Source: Acinetobacter populi (GTDB lineage Bacteria; Pseudomonadota; Gammaproteobacteria; Pseudomonadales; Moraxellaceae). Taken from it: a stretch of 64,000 bases of DNA. This document shows positions 1-7,964 of the stretch, in pieces. The first letter of the stretch is position 1; each line of letters begins with the position of its first letter. The notes beneath the pieces were generated by a model that was not told where the DNA came from, searched no databases, and saw only the letters and a list, made by a program, of their open reading frames with translations. A program made the position numbers and the translations under genes. The DNA is taken from positions 199,749-263,748 of the forward strand of contig NZ_NEXX01000003.1 of assembly GCF_002174125.1 (NCBI RefSeq), given 5' to 3'.

Positions 1-957
1 ATTGAGCTGCATGAGGGGTCGTTGCTGCTGAGGATTGTGGATGTGTCGTTCAGGCAAGGGGCTATCCTGTGTCTGTAAACTTGCCACTGCGCCTTGCCAA
101 TTCCACGATGCGTCAAAACCCTTCCAGTTTTGCTCAACGCAGATTCGCAGCACGGTATTCAGGTCCAGACCGGATTTTTTGTATTCACGGACAAAACCAT
201 CAAATGCGGTTTGGGTATTACTGGCTTTTTTGGTTTTTCGGACATGTAACCAATCGGTGATTAATTTCGGATCTGCTCCCAAATTTTTTAAGGCAGTGAC
301 GAATGAAAATTTTTCTTTGTCGGGTTTGGGTTTTTCAGAAATTGCTTTTTCCGCTTTCGGTTTTTTCGCTGCGTCAGCACTAAAAATAATATCTGTAGTA
401 ATCTCTGTAGTATTCTCTGTATTTGTCCCCACTTTTAACTGGGGAGACTCCCCATTTATAACTCCATAGGTATCTTGTTTTAACTGGGGAGGGTCATCAT
501 TTAAAACTTCATAGCCTATCGAGTTAAAACTTGATAGGGTGGTCAATTTTAATAATGTAGATGGATGTAATTCGATGAATAAAACATTATTCGATTTTGA
601 ATTTCCTGTCAGAATTGTTCGAAAATGACGGGTAATTACCCCCGCTTTTTCCAGCCGTTCTAGAGCATCACGAACTTGAATTTTTGTGAAACCAAATTGA
701 TCGGAAAAACTATTATAACTACGCTGTAAAAAATCAGCTTTAAAGCGTTTTTTCATGCCGATGGTCTGCCCTGTTTTTTCATCACGCACGATGACAGGTC
801 GGTACCAATACACGATTTCAGACAGCAAGATCACGGCATTCACATCAGGTTTGCCATTATCCAGTTTGAAGATATTGAACCAATGTGTCGGTATGACATT
901 GCCCTCGATGGGGAAATTGTTCATTTGATCGACTGTAGAATTGCCTGTGCTAAACAT
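1..957 (-). CDS. Phage-type replication protein (partial, 3' end outside window)
   Basis: An open frame runs from the ATG at 957 to the left edge with no stop, giving at least 319 residues. The N-terminal part (MFSTGNSTVDQMNNFPIEGN, then a WF...L...VILLSEIVYWYRP stretch) resembles the winged-helix N-terminus of phage replication initiators. The C-terminal part reads as a helical domain with ITDWLHVRKTKK and TVLRICVEQNWKGF, as in phage O-like proteins. Its start overlaps the end of the upstream CII-type gene by 8 bp, so the two are probably translated together from the early leftward promoter. The role in replication is inferred from resemblance and position; no catalytic motif is visible in this part. 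Confidence 0.7.
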   Translation of the reverse strand, partial: MFSTGNSTVDQMNNFPIEGNVIPTHWFNIFKLDNGKPDVNAVILLSEIVYWYRPVIVRDEKTGQTIGMKKRFKADFLQRSYNSFSDQFGFTKIQVRDALERLEKAGVITRHFRTILTGNSKSNNVLFIELHPSTLLKLTTLSSFNSIGYEVLNDDPPQLKQDTYGVINGESPQLKVGTNTENTTEITTDIIFSADAAKKPKAEKAISEKPKPDKEKFSFVTALKNLGADPKLITDWLHVRKTKKASNTQTAFDGFVREYKKSGLDLNTVLRICVEQNWKGFDASWNWQGAVASLQTQDSPLPERHIHNPQQQRPLMQLN

Positions 958-1420
958 GCGTTACCTCTCTATTGCTGTCTACACAGCGATTAATTTGTTT
1001 TTCCAGCGTCACAAGTTGCTCGATCATTTGATGGACGATGGTGGACATGTCACGGGCTTCTCCGGCGGTGATCCGACCATCTGCCATCATTTGTTTAAAC
1101 ACGCCCGAGCAGTCGCCTTTTTTGATATCGACATTGAGCATGAGTTCCATGAGCGTGGTATCCCGTTGGCTTTCTGGGATATCTGGCAGGTCTATGGCGA
1201 CCTTGCCGAGTTCTGCACACAGGCTTTGCAAGATGCGGTAATCGCCTGTAATAACCATCAGCTTGACTGCTTCGAGTAAGGTGATGTGGTGGGTTTCGGT
1301 ATTGGGATTGACCTTGCTGTTGAGCACAGCCGGGCTTCTGATACCCAGCCGTATGGCCAAAGCCGTTGCCCCGCCCTTAAAGTCGTGAACCGTGTGATAT
1401 ACAGCATCTAATATGTTCAT
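950..1420 (-). CDS. Phage regulatory protein CII family
   Basis: The protein has 156 residues. The N-terminus (MNILDAVYHTVHDFKGG, then a GIRSPAVLNSKVNPNTETH segment) matches the phage CII/CP76 regulator family, in which a helix-turn-helix follows a short N-terminal helix. Family members activate or repress early phage promoters. The C-terminal third is a predicted amphipathic helix (MIEQLVTLEKQINR), probably for oligomerisation. It is transcribed leftward downstream of the Cro-like gene and overlaps the replication gene by 8 bp, the usual order of an early phage operon. Confidence 0.75.
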   Translation of the reverse strand: MNILDAVYHTVHDFKGGATALAIRLGIRSPAVLNSKVNPNTETHHITLLEAVKLMVITGDYRILQSLCAELGKVAIDLPDIPESQRDTTLMELMLNVDIKKGDCSGVFKQMMADGRITAGEARDMSTIVHQMIEQLVTLEKQINRCVDSNREVTHV

Positions 1421-1444
1421 GATGGTGTCCTTTGAACGTGTTTA

Positions 1445-1696
1445 TTAGATGGTGGTGGCATTACTATTTTGGTTATTAATATTACCTTCGGAGTACGACG
1501 CAAAATGACGCATCAATTCAAGCTCAGAAACTTTGCCATTGCTGTTTTTAACTAATGCTTTACGCAAAGCCCTACGAGGTTCTTTATAGCCATAAAGTAA
1601 ATGTGTCTTGAGATAACCTGTTGTTGTACCTGAATCTTTTGCATATTTTTCAAGTTCAACATCATTCAACTCAAGAATGAACGCACGAAATTCCAT
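1445..1696 (-). CDS. Small Cro-like DNA-binding protein
   Basis: The protein has 83 residues. Residues 8-50 (ELNDVELEKYAKDSGTTTGY, then LKTHLLYGYKEPRRALRKAL) have the spacing of a lambda-type helix-turn-helix with a T-T-x-Y-L recognition segment. The C-terminus is polar and probably disordered. It is the first gene of the leftward operon, transcribed divergently from the CI-like repressor, with a Shine-Dalgarno sequence (AAGAGGATC on the minus strand) before the ATG. Position and size suggest the Cro role: repression of early promoters and of the opposing repressor gene. The family assignment comes from context and weak HTH similarity. Confidence 0.55.
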   Translation of the reverse strand: MEFRAFILELNDVELEKYAKDSGTTTGYLKTHLLYGYKEPRRALRKALVKNSNGKVSELELMRHFASYSEGNINNQNSNATTI

Positions 1697-1721
1697 AGAT
1701 TGATCCTCTTAATTAACCTAA

Positions 1722-1824
1722 ATATTATCTTTTTGGTAATTAAAATACAACCTTTTTTCTTGTTTACCTTTTTGGTGAGCTAAGTAAACTTAGTTAAGGT
1801 GAAAAAAATCACTATTTGGGTGAA
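1722..1824. promoter_or_regulatory. Immunity-region promoter and three operators
   Basis: On the minus strand a strong promoter reads TTGTAT (1745-1750), 17-bp spacer, TATAAT-like TAATAT (1722-1727), and drives the Cro-like gene. A 17-bp operator, ATTATC-TTTTT-GGTAAT at 1724-1740, overlaps the -10 and the spacer. A second palindrome, TTTACC-TTTTT-GGTGAG, is at 1763-1779, and a weaker third, ATCACT-ATTTG-GGTGAA, at 1808-1824. Centres lie 39 and 45 bp apart. They match the perfect ATTACC-N5-GGTAAT site at 5697-5713, so binding by the CI-like and/or Cro-like protein is a reasonable inference. Confidence 0.65.
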
Positions 1825-1845
1825 TTTTTATCAAGTTGAGTTTAT

Positions 1846-2238
1846 ATGGATAGTAAAAGTATTCGTTATCAAAACACTCGATTACTCGTAGATTCTGTGG
1901 GTGGTGTATCTAACTTCGCCGATAAAATCGGTAAAGGGCAATCTCAAACAAGCCAGTTTGCAGGTACTAATCCCATCAAAGGGATCGGCAATAAAGTCGC
2001 ACGTGAAATTGAGGACGCTTTTGAAAAACCTTATGGATGGCTTGATATCCTACATACTGATGTAAATGAGCTATCTGCTAATTTCAATAGTTCTTTATCT
2101 AATATCCAAGATGAAGTAACAAATGAAAATAAGGAATTTTTACGGTTAATTAACACCCTAAATCTATTGAATTCAAATGGTCAACTTTCACCTGAAATGA
2201 TTAAAGCTTTATATGCAGTAATTGCTTTAGGAAATTAA
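1846..2238 (+). CDS. CI-like phage repressor (no peptidase domain)
   Basis: The protein has 130 residues. Residues 1-65 form an HTH-type N-terminus (TRLLVDSVGGVSNFADKIGK, QTSQFAG, IGNKVAREIEDAFEKPYGWL), the pattern of phage repressors that recognise paired half-sites. There is no LexA/S24 autocleavage domain. The C-terminal 60 residues are helical (EFLRLINTLNLLNSNGQLSP) and may serve for dimerisation. It is divergent from the Cro-like gene, with operators between them. Lacking the cleavage domain, it is unlikely to be induced by RecA-type self-cleavage; an antirepressor or another route would be needed, which is inference. Confidence 0.7.
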   Translation: MDSKSIRYQNTRLLVDSVGGVSNFADKIGKGQSQTSQFAGTNPIKGIGNKVAREIEDAFEKPYGWLDILHTDVNELSANFNSSLSNIQDEVTNENKEFLRLINTLNLLNSNGQLSPEMIKALYAVIALGN

Positions 2239-2351
2239 TTTAAGAAAGAATATTTTTTAAATCTCAGCTGATCAGAATAAGCAACCACTGCATGTCAGTT
2301 AAAATTGCTCATTTATATCTAAACTTTCAATAAATTAAGGTAGATTAACAT

Positions 2352-3512
2352 ATGAATATAAATGATAATTTGATTAAACATATTCCTGTGAATGAGCTTT
2401 TCCTAGATCCAATGAATCCAAGACTTGGAGAATTGGGAGGGAAAACTATTACACAGCAACAGATTATTTCTTTAATAATTGAAAATTTTGGTATTGATGA
2501 TTTACTTAGCTCAATGGCTTTTAATGGTTATTTTGATGCTGAACCATTAGTCTGCCAAGAAAAGAATGGTCAACTTTTTGTCATAGAAGGAAATAGGCGT
2601 TTAGTAACAAGTTTAATCTTGAGTGGAGACCCACGCGCAGAAGAATATGCAAAAAATTTCAAATATTTTATAAAATTACACAGGGATCAAGGTTCTCGTA
2701 ATGTTTCAGAGTTACCTGTAGTAATTTTTCCAGAAAATGAAGATCCTGGTAAAATCAGTGCTTATTTAGGTATTAGACATATTGTATCTACAAAAGATTG
2801 GGACTCTTACGCTAAAGCTAGATGGATCCATGAGACTATTATTAATAAAAAAATATCTATTAAAGATATATCAACTATGACTGGGGATAAAAGCGGTACG
2901 ATTAAAAGCTTATTATCTGGCTATAATTTCATGACTCAACTTGAGCAAGAAAGAAAATTCAAACGTGATAATACCGTTAGAAAAGGTCGTGGCAGTAATG
3001 TGAGCTATCCATTTTCATGGGTATATACTTTATTCAATTATCCTACAGCTAGGAATTATTTAGAACTAAATTTTTTTGATGAAAATGAACAGCCAAATCC
3101 ACGACCTATTCCTCAGGAAAAACTAGATGATGCTGTCTTTGTTGTTGATGCCATGTTTGGTAATAGTGAGACTGGGCAGAGTGCTCTTTTAGGTGATTCT
3201 AGGGAGTTACCAAGGTTCGCTGAAGCTTTAGGTAACCCTGAAAAAGTTTATTTTCTTAAGCAAGGAGAATCACTAAAAGATGTGACAAACTTAACTACAG
3301 ATATTAATACTCGTCTAGAAAATATTTTTTTTGAATGTATTAAATTATTACAAGAAGGCTCAAATAGAATAATAATAGATAAAGACAAAATTTCTGACAC
3401 AACTATAATAGAGAGTGAGCGTAAAATTAAAAATGTAAATGAAGTCTTAAGAATGATTAATAAGCAGTTTACCGAACTTAAAATCGAAAATTCAGATGGA
3501 TTAGAACTATAA
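2352..3512 (+). CDS. ParB/Srx-domain protein, putative defence component
   Basis: The protein has 386 residues. Residues 8-125 look like a ParB/sulfiredoxin-type domain: IPVNELFLDPMNPRLGE (substrate-box-like), then FVIEGNRRLVTSL with the family's E-G-N-R-R motif at residues 79-83, and a partner strand LPVVIFPE. Residues 150-200 contain a putative HTH (KKISIKDISTMTGDKSGTIK). The C-terminal 100 residues are charged and helical, possibly a coiled coil. Family members bind or nick DNA, or hydrolyse nucleotides. It is followed after 13 bp by the putative nuclease gene. The two are probably one operon with the opposing methyltransferase as third partner. The DNA is clearly AT-richer than the chromosomal part, suggesting transfer. 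Confidence 0.6.
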   Translation: MNINDNLIKHIPVNELFLDPMNPRLGELGGKTITQQQIISLIIENFGIDDLLSSMAFNGYFDAEPLVCQEKNGQLFVIEGNRRLVTSLILSGDPRAEEYAKNFKYFIKLHRDQGSRNVSELPVVIFPENEDPGKISAYLGIRHIVSTKDWDSYAKARWIHETIINKKISIKDISTMTGDKSGTIKSLLSGYNFMTQLEQERKFKRDNTVRKGRGSNVSYPFSWVYTLFNYPTARNYLELNFFDENEQPNPRPIPQEKLDDAVFVVDAMFGNSETGQSALLGDSRELPRFAEALGNPEKVYFLKQGESLKDVTNLTTDINTRLENIFFECIKLLQEGSNRIIIDKDKISDTTIIESERKIKNVNEVLRMINKQFTELKIENSDGLEL

Positions 3513-3525
3513 TAGGTACTCAATT

Positions 3526-4554
3526 ATGTCTAACCAAAAAATTATTGAAGATGCGGATCAAACCGAATTAGAGGCATTATTTAACTCTTCCTCACCTATA
3601 GATGCGGGAATTACTGATGATAAACAGGCTTCAGCTTTAGATACCTTAGATTTAATAGCCTTAGATAGTTCGGATTGGGCGGCTAAAGATGCAGAATTAG
3701 ATAATTTAAGCTCTAATCTTTCCACTGAGATTAATTATCGTTTCCAATTATTACAACATGCCTATCCTTTTGATATTAATGGATCAAATATTAAATTACG
3801 TTTTGAAAACACAAATTTATTTTATATTTTCTGTTTAATCATATCAAAATCAAAGTTAAAAGCTAAAAAAGGTGAAACAGCACATAATCAAAAAATGGCA
3901 CGACTATTTGAGAAAATAACTTTAAAAATCATACAAAAATCTCTTGGTGAATTTGCATATAGCCATCATTTTGGCTTTCCTAGGGAAGATGGTCTAGGTA
4001 TTATCGATGCGATGAATCAATTACAATCTCAATTAGATCTTAAAAATGAAATGAATGTAAGTTTATTGCCTTATAATATTCAAGATCTAAATAAACAAAA
4101 AGATCTTGGTATTGACCAAATAATATGGATTAAAAGACCAGATAGTCGTAAACACTCTCATCTTTTTTTATTAGGTCAGTGTGCGTGTGGACAAGACTAT
4201 GTGCAAAAATATCATGATATAGATTTAAAAAAGATAGAAAGCTATTTCCGACCATTTACATATGTTCAACCTGTCAAAGTTATGAGTGTTCCATTCATTT
4301 TATCTGATAATGAAATAAATAGAGTTTCTTCTAGTGCAGGTTGGTTATTTGATAGAGTTTCACTATCTAGTCTCTATATAAAATTTAATGACATTCGAGA
4401 AGAATTTAATAATCAGATAATTGAATTAATTTCTAATTCAATACCACATGGAGAAAAATTTAAAGCCTCTTATTTCTTTGAAACTCTTCAACATGGAACT
4501 GGCAACCAAACTCCACAACAAATCCCAATATCTTCTCCTATAGTAAAAACTTAA
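3526..4554 (+). CDS. Unknown protein, candidate PD-(D/E)XK-like nuclease
   Basis: The protein has 342 residues. The first 60 are acidic and low in structure. Residues 124-230 contain a candidate restriction-nuclease fold: a helix with F-E at 128-129, then LGIDQIIWIKRPDSR with Asp197, a hydrophobic strand LFLLGQCACG with Gln218, and a lysine at 228. This resembles the E...D...(E/Q)xK layout of PD-(D/E)XK enzymes, but the canonical Lys two residues after Gln218 is Ala, so the active site is unproven. It follows the ParB-like gene by 13 bp and its 3' end overlaps the convergent methyltransferase gene by 17 bp. Position suggests the restriction half of a modification system. I do not recognise the exact family. 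Confidence 0.45.
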   Translation: MSNQKIIEDADQTELEALFNSSSPIDAGITDDKQASALDTLDLIALDSSDWAAKDAELDNLSSNLSTEINYRFQLLQHAYPFDINGSNIKLRFENTNLFYIFCLIISKSKLKAKKGETAHNQKMARLFEKITLKIIQKSLGEFAYSHHFGFPREDGLGIIDAMNQLQSQLDLKNEMNVSLLPYNIQDLNKQKDLGIDQIIWIKRPDSRKHSHLFLLGQCACGQDYVQKYHDIDLKKIESYFRPFTYVQPVKVMSVPFILSDNEINRVSSSAGWLFDRVSLSSLYIKFNDIREEFNNQIIELISNSIPHGEKFKASYFFETLQHGTGNQTPQQIPISSPIVKT

Positions 4555-5473
4555 GTTTTCTAGCTATTACTTCAAATAGTGGTGGTGGAACTGCATTCCC
4601 TACCACCTTATATTTATTTTCGAGAGAAGTTTCATTTTCTCTAGGAAATATTAAATCATTAAATCCTTGGATTCTTGCTGCCTCTTTATAAGTAAAACGA
4701 CGTGCTGGTGCATCAGAAACAAATTCCCAATGATCCTGACTAATTTTAACCATATCTGGGCTTATGGGATGTAGTAACATATGCCTCGGACTACTCACCA
4801 TTGTTCGAGATGTTTCATCCCAATTACGCTTTCTATTACGAGACATATAATACCAATGAAAACCATAATCATAATATTCACTTTTTTCTGGCCATAGTGG
4901 TAATCCTTCAAGTGCTTCTCGAATAGTTTTCTTAGGTATTAATTCTGTTCCGTGAGTCGGCTCAGGAAAAAGAAAATTTAATTGTAAATCATTACGGGTT
5001 CCTACAATAAAAATTCTTTTTCGTTCTTGTGCTACACCATAATCTGCTGCATTAAGAACTTTAAATACTACATTATAGCCCGCTTCAGAAAAAACTTTTA
5101 TTTGATCCTTAAGCAAATGATCAAATGTTGTTCTTGTCATACCTGAAACATTCTCAACTATAAATGCTTTAGGTTTAATTAAATTTAGCGCCCTAGCAAA
5201 TTCTAAATACAAATAATTCAGTTTATTATCTGCTTGGCGCTTCCCACCTTGGCTAAATCCTTGGCAAGGATAACATCCTGCCAATACATCAGCTGATGGA
5301 AAGCTCTTAACTATTTCTATATTCTGTAGAAGATAATCCGTTTCGGGATGATTTGCCTCATAAACCTCTTTTGCATAAGGTAAAATATCATTGGCCATCA
5401 CGACTTCAAAGCCAGCTTTAATTAGACCAGCATCTGAGCCACCACAACCTGAGAACAATGATACAGCTTTCAT
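4538..5473 (-). CDS. DNA cytosine-5 methyltransferase
   Basis: The protein has 311 residues, short but complete for the family. Motif I is SLFSGCGGSDAGL (residues 5-17, AdoMet binding). Motif IV is GCYPCQGFSQGG with catalytic Cys70, motif VI is ENV (107-109), motif VIII is QERKR (149-153), and motif X is GNAVPPPLFEVIA near the C-terminus. The target-recognition region (about 165-270) is small and gives no recognisable specificity. It transfers a methyl group from AdoMet to C5 of cytosine. Convergent to the ParB-like and nuclease-like genes, it probably protects host DNA from that pair, although it could act as an orphan phage methylase. Confidence 0.9.
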   Translation of the reverse strand: MKAVSLFSGCGGSDAGLIKAGFEVVMANDILPYAKEVYEANHPETDYLLQNIEIVKSFPSADVLAGCYPCQGFSQGGKRQADNKLNYLYLEFARALNLIKPKAFIVENVSGMTRTTFDHLLKDQIKVFSEAGYNVVFKVLNAADYGVAQERKRIFIVGTRNDLQLNFLFPEPTHGTELIPKKTIREALEGLPLWPEKSEYYDYGFHWYYMSRNRKRNWDETSRTMVSSPRHMLLHPISPDMVKISQDHWEFVSDAPARRFTYKEAARIQGFNDLIFPRENETSLENKYKVVGNAVPPPLFEVIARKLKFLL

Positions 5474-5664
5474 TTTCTTCCTTTTACACTTTATTTAAAT
5501 ATATTCATGACAGGCTTTGCTAACATGCCTTTAATATACTTTCTCAAGTGGTGAATAGTAACTTAAGCGCAAAAAAATCTCTATAACTGCCTTATAGAAT
5601 CTTAATCAAATGCGACAATTATTGTCGGTTTTTGAATGGAGTTTCTCGCATCAAAATAATAAAA

Positions 5665-5715
5665 ATTACCTTTTTTGTAAAAATATCTTGCACTAAATTA
5701 CCATTTAGGTAATAT
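5665..5715 (+). promoter_or_regulatory. Repressor-controlled promoter of the small-gene operon
   Basis: The promoter reads TTGCAC at 5688-5693 and TAATAT at 5710-5715 with a 16-bp spacer. A perfect palindrome, ATTACC-ATTTA-GGTAAT, at 5697-5713 fills the space between the two boxes. A second imperfect copy, ATTACC-TTTTT-TGTAAA, lies 32 bp upstream at 5665-5681. The same operator type flanks the immunity genes. The rest of the 5474-5789 intergenic stretch holds a short palindrome, CGACAAT-t-ATTGTCG, at 5613-5627 and the leader hairpin listed separately. I see no gene in it. Confidence 0.7.
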
Positions 5716-5732
5716 ATATCTCACAGACAACA

Positions 5733-5770
5733 AAAAGCCTCTGACTACGGCTAAGAGATCAGAGGCTTTT
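5733..5770 (+). terminator. Leader hairpin with terminator form
   Basis: A 12-bp perfect stem (AAAAGCCTCTGA at 5733-5744 with TCAGAGGCTTTT at 5759-5770) encloses a 14-nt loop and ends in TTTT. It lies between the operator-bearing promoter (start near 5722) and the first small gene at 5790. It could attenuate the operon, mark a boundary of older transcription, or stop leftward transcripts, since A/T-ended stems work both ways. Confidence 0.6.
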
Positions 5771-5789
5771 CACAACAGCGGAGATAAAT

Positions 5790-5972
5790 ATGTCACAACA
5801 CCCTATCCCAAATCAAGCAGTAAGCAAACTTCGTTACCCAACGCCTACAAGCACACCTACGCCAAAAGAAAAAATTAAGGCAGTCGCACGTATAGCCCTT
5901 GGCTACGCTGCCCTTACAGGAATCACCTGCCTTGCCCTTACTGGTGCCTATGCACTGGTCATCGGCTGGTAA
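5790..5972 (+). CDS. Small single-pass membrane protein
   Basis: The protein has 60 residues. The first 30 are polar with a Pro/Thr-rich run (TPTSTPTPKEK). Residues 33-58 are hydrophobic (ARIALGYAALTGITCLALTG onward) and fit one transmembrane helix. A Shine-Dalgarno-like GCGGAG precedes the ATG. It is the first gene after the repressor-controlled promoter and the leader hairpin. The function is unknown; similar tiny membrane proteins in prophages can be toxins, superinfection-exclusion factors or holin-like, but nothing here decides. Confidence 0.55.
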   Translation: MSQHPIPNQAVSKLRYPTPTSTPTPKEKIKAVARIALGYAALTGITCLALTGAYALVIGW

Positions 5973-6099
5973 GCAAACCAACGTAACAAACTGAAACAGC
6001 AAACGAAATTAACGTACAAAATTTAGACAAAATATTCATCTAAATTTCAATTTCGGTTGCATAAGCAACGATTCAACAAATTTTAAAAGGAATACTACC

Positions 6100-6393
6100 A
6101 TGAATGCACAAGCGCAATTTTTAACGATCACTCCGGAACAACTTAAAGAGTTTGAACGGAAGATAGAGTTTCTCAGCTTTGATGTGGGATGTACAAACGA
6201 CATTCTTAATCAAATGGGAACATTATTCTGCCTTATTGCGAAACTAGCAGAAGATGAAAATGGAGCTTCTATTATTCAAATTAGAGACTTGGCAAGGCTC
6301 GGGCATTTTACCTGTGATAGCTGGTCTAGCTGTGTGGATTCCATAGAGGAAAATGTCAAAAAACTTTCTCCACTCGAAACAGTCAAAGCCTAA
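6100..6393 (+). CDS. Unknown small prophage protein
   Basis: The protein has 97 residues, is predicted mainly helical, and has cysteines at CTND, LFCL, FTCD and SSCVD. It starts MNAQAQF with an AAAAGGA ribosome binding site. It opens a series of four consecutive genes whose products begin MNA and have similar size and helical character, so the group may have arisen by duplication. No motif points to a function. Confidence 0.55.
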   Translation: MNAQAQFLTITPEQLKEFERKIEFLSFDVGCTNDILNQMGTLFCLIAKLAEDENGASIIQIRDLARLGHFTCDSWSSCVDSIEENVKKLSPLETVKA

Positions 6394-6419
6394 CCACAAG
6401 GATTTAAGAGGATATTATT

Positions 6420-6710
6420 ATGAATGCAAAAGTAGATATCAAAAACCTTACCCAAGCACAGCTAGGACCAGATCAAGTGATGGTTTCAAAATCACATCTG
6501 GAAGCCCTAATCGCTCTTTGCAATGAAATGGAAGGTGCTTTCATTGAGTTGAGTATCTTATTTTCTTCTATCCAGAAAACTTCTGAGTGCTATAGGGCAC
6601 AAACATTGGGAGATTTAGGTGCAATTCGTGCCAACCATTGGCAAGAACAGTGGGCGGAAGAAGTCCTTTCTCCACGAGTCCACTTTTCTAATGTACTTAA
6701 TAAAGCATAG
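6420..6710 (+). CDS. Unknown small prophage protein
   Basis: The protein has 96 residues, starts MNAKVDI and has a purine-rich ribosome binding site (AAGAGGATATT). The middle (HLEALIALCNEMEGAFIELS) is an amphipathic helix, followed by a second helix ending in NHWQEQWAEEV. It lies 26 bp after the previous gene and 11 bp before the next, so it is part of the same operon. The layout resembles its MNA-starting neighbours. The function is not recognised. Confidence 0.5.
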   Translation: MNAKVDIKNLTQAQLGPDQVMVSKSHLEALIALCNEMEGAFIELSILFSSIQKTSECYRAQTLGDLGAIRANHWQEQWAEEVLSPRVHFSNVLNKA

Positions 6711-6721
6711 GAGAATACGAC

Positions 6722-7153
6722 ATGAACGCACCATTCGATCCAAAAAAAGCACCTCAATTAAAGCCAACAAAAACCGTAGTAGATTGTTTAGAAGATGCTT
6801 CGTGTGTTATTGGCACCTTAAGATCAGCACTACTGCATACAGTTACTAGCTATGAACAATGGGGCTTAACTGATGAAAAAACTGAATTAATGCTTACAGT
6901 AAGTATAAATATTTCAAAAAAGTTCTTAAGGGAAATAGATCAAGCATCATTGATTGGATTTGATTATTTAACAGATTTTCAACAGCAAATGGATGGAGTA
7001 ATTGTAGCCATAGAAGAAATTTCTAAATTCTTCTTAGTAAAAAGCCACACTGTTAGTGCTTTGTATGGTGTGTATTACGCAGTCCAATATATCTATGACA
7101 ATCTATCAGAATGTATTAACAACTCTCTTAATACTTCAACTCCAATTCAATAA
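6722..7153 (+). CDS. Unknown helical prophage protein
   Basis: The protein has 143 residues and starts MNAPFDPKKAPQLKPTKTVV. The N-terminal 20 residues are proline- and lysine-rich. The rest is predicted to be a bundle of four to five helices, including SINISKKFLREIDQASLIGF and DGVIVAIEEISKFF. The ribosome binding site is AGGAGAA. It is in the same operon as its neighbours. No known domain is visible. Confidence 0.5.
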   Translation: MNAPFDPKKAPQLKPTKTVVDCLEDASCVIGTLRSALLHTVTSYEQWGLTDEKTELMLTVSINISKKFLREIDQASLIGFDYLTDFQQQMDGVIVAIEEISKFFLVKSHTVSALYGVYYAVQYIYDNLSECINNSLNTSTPIQ

Positions 7154-7169
7154 TAAAAGGAATCACACT

Positions 7170-7535
7170 ATGAACGCTATCGTAACTCCGCAACCAGATC
7201 CTAAAAAGAATGGAAGTAAAGCTGAACTTCCAGAAAAATTACCTACGACAAGAAGCCGTGTTGCAATGGATTTATGTAATGCCTACGCTCTGGGAGCAGC
7301 CGACTTAGAGTGGGCGCATTATATGGTCGGTGATCTTAAAGATAAGTTCTTTGAACTCCGAGAATGTATGCAAAAAAATTATCATATTCATGAGATTCAT
7401 TTTGAAAAATTAACTGCATTTTTTAAGATGTATGAATTTTTCCTTGAAGAACGACAAAGATGTCATCAAGAAATCGCAGAAAAATACAGTGAAGAATCCA
7501 AACAATTACCATCGCAACCTTTAGGCAGAAGCTAG
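7170..7535 (+). CDS. Unknown helical prophage protein
   Basis: The ATG at 7170 is preferred over upstream in-frame starts because AAAAGGAA precedes it and the product then begins MNAIVTPQPDPKK like its neighbours. It has 121 residues. The core is helical (MDLCNAYALGAADLEWAHYM, FFKMYEFFLEERQRCHQE), and the C-terminus is glutamine/serine rich. It lies 16 bp after the previous gene and 8 bp before the next. The function is unknown. Confidence 0.5.
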   Translation: MNAIVTPQPDPKKNGSKAELPEKLPTTRSRVAMDLCNAYALGAADLEWAHYMVGDLKDKFFELRECMQKNYHIHEIHFEKLTAFFKMYEFFLEERQRCHQEIAEKYSEESKQLPSQPLGRS

Positions 7536-7543
7536 GAGTCCGC

Positions 7544-7945
7544 ATGAACAGCATCGTGAAATTTCCAACACCGCCCATGCCGGAACCACAGCCAGAATTA
7601 CCCGTGGATCTAAACGATCCTATGGTAAAGGCACTTCTTGCCGAAGCAGATGACATGGTGTCATTTGACCTCAACACCAGCAATATTGAGGAATTACGCC
7701 TTAATACCCGGTTAATGCTGGTACGGGCATATTACGACAACAAACGCTATCGGATGATCATGCAGCTACTGCGTGTCATCTTAAGCGACCACCGTAAAAA
7801 AGAACTGGCCAAGTACCTAAGTTCGGGCAAATCGGATGACAAAGCCGCAGCCAAGGCACTGGCATTTAATCGGGCAATCTGTTTAATTCCCCGAAAATTT
7901 CCATCTAGCCTGTTAAATCCACAGGAACCACACAATGCAACCTGA
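7544..7945 (+). CDS. Unknown prophage protein
   Basis: The protein has 133 residues. An N-terminal proline-rich segment (KFPTPPMPEPQPELPVD) precedes an acidic helix and a basic C-terminal half (MIMQLLRVILSDHRKKELAK, then SSGKSDDKAAAKALAF). The start ATG has AGGAGTCCGC before it. It is the last gene of the small-gene operon, with the palindrome at 7965-7990 just behind it. The mix of an acidic and a basic half might suit nucleic-acid or protein binding; this is conjecture. Confidence 0.5.
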   Translation: MNSIVKFPTPPMPEPQPELPVDLNDPMVKALLAEADDMVSFDLNTSNIEELRLNTRLMLVRAYYDNKRYRMIMQLLRVILSDHRKKELAKYLSSGKSDDKAAAKALAFNRAICLIPRKFPSSLLNPQEPHNAT

Positions 7946-7964
7946 ATTAAAACCGTCTCCACGT

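Noticed and set aside
35..469. Plus-strand frame of 144 codons at the left edge
   Set aside because: It lies opposite the well-supported replication protein frame and has no recognisable features.
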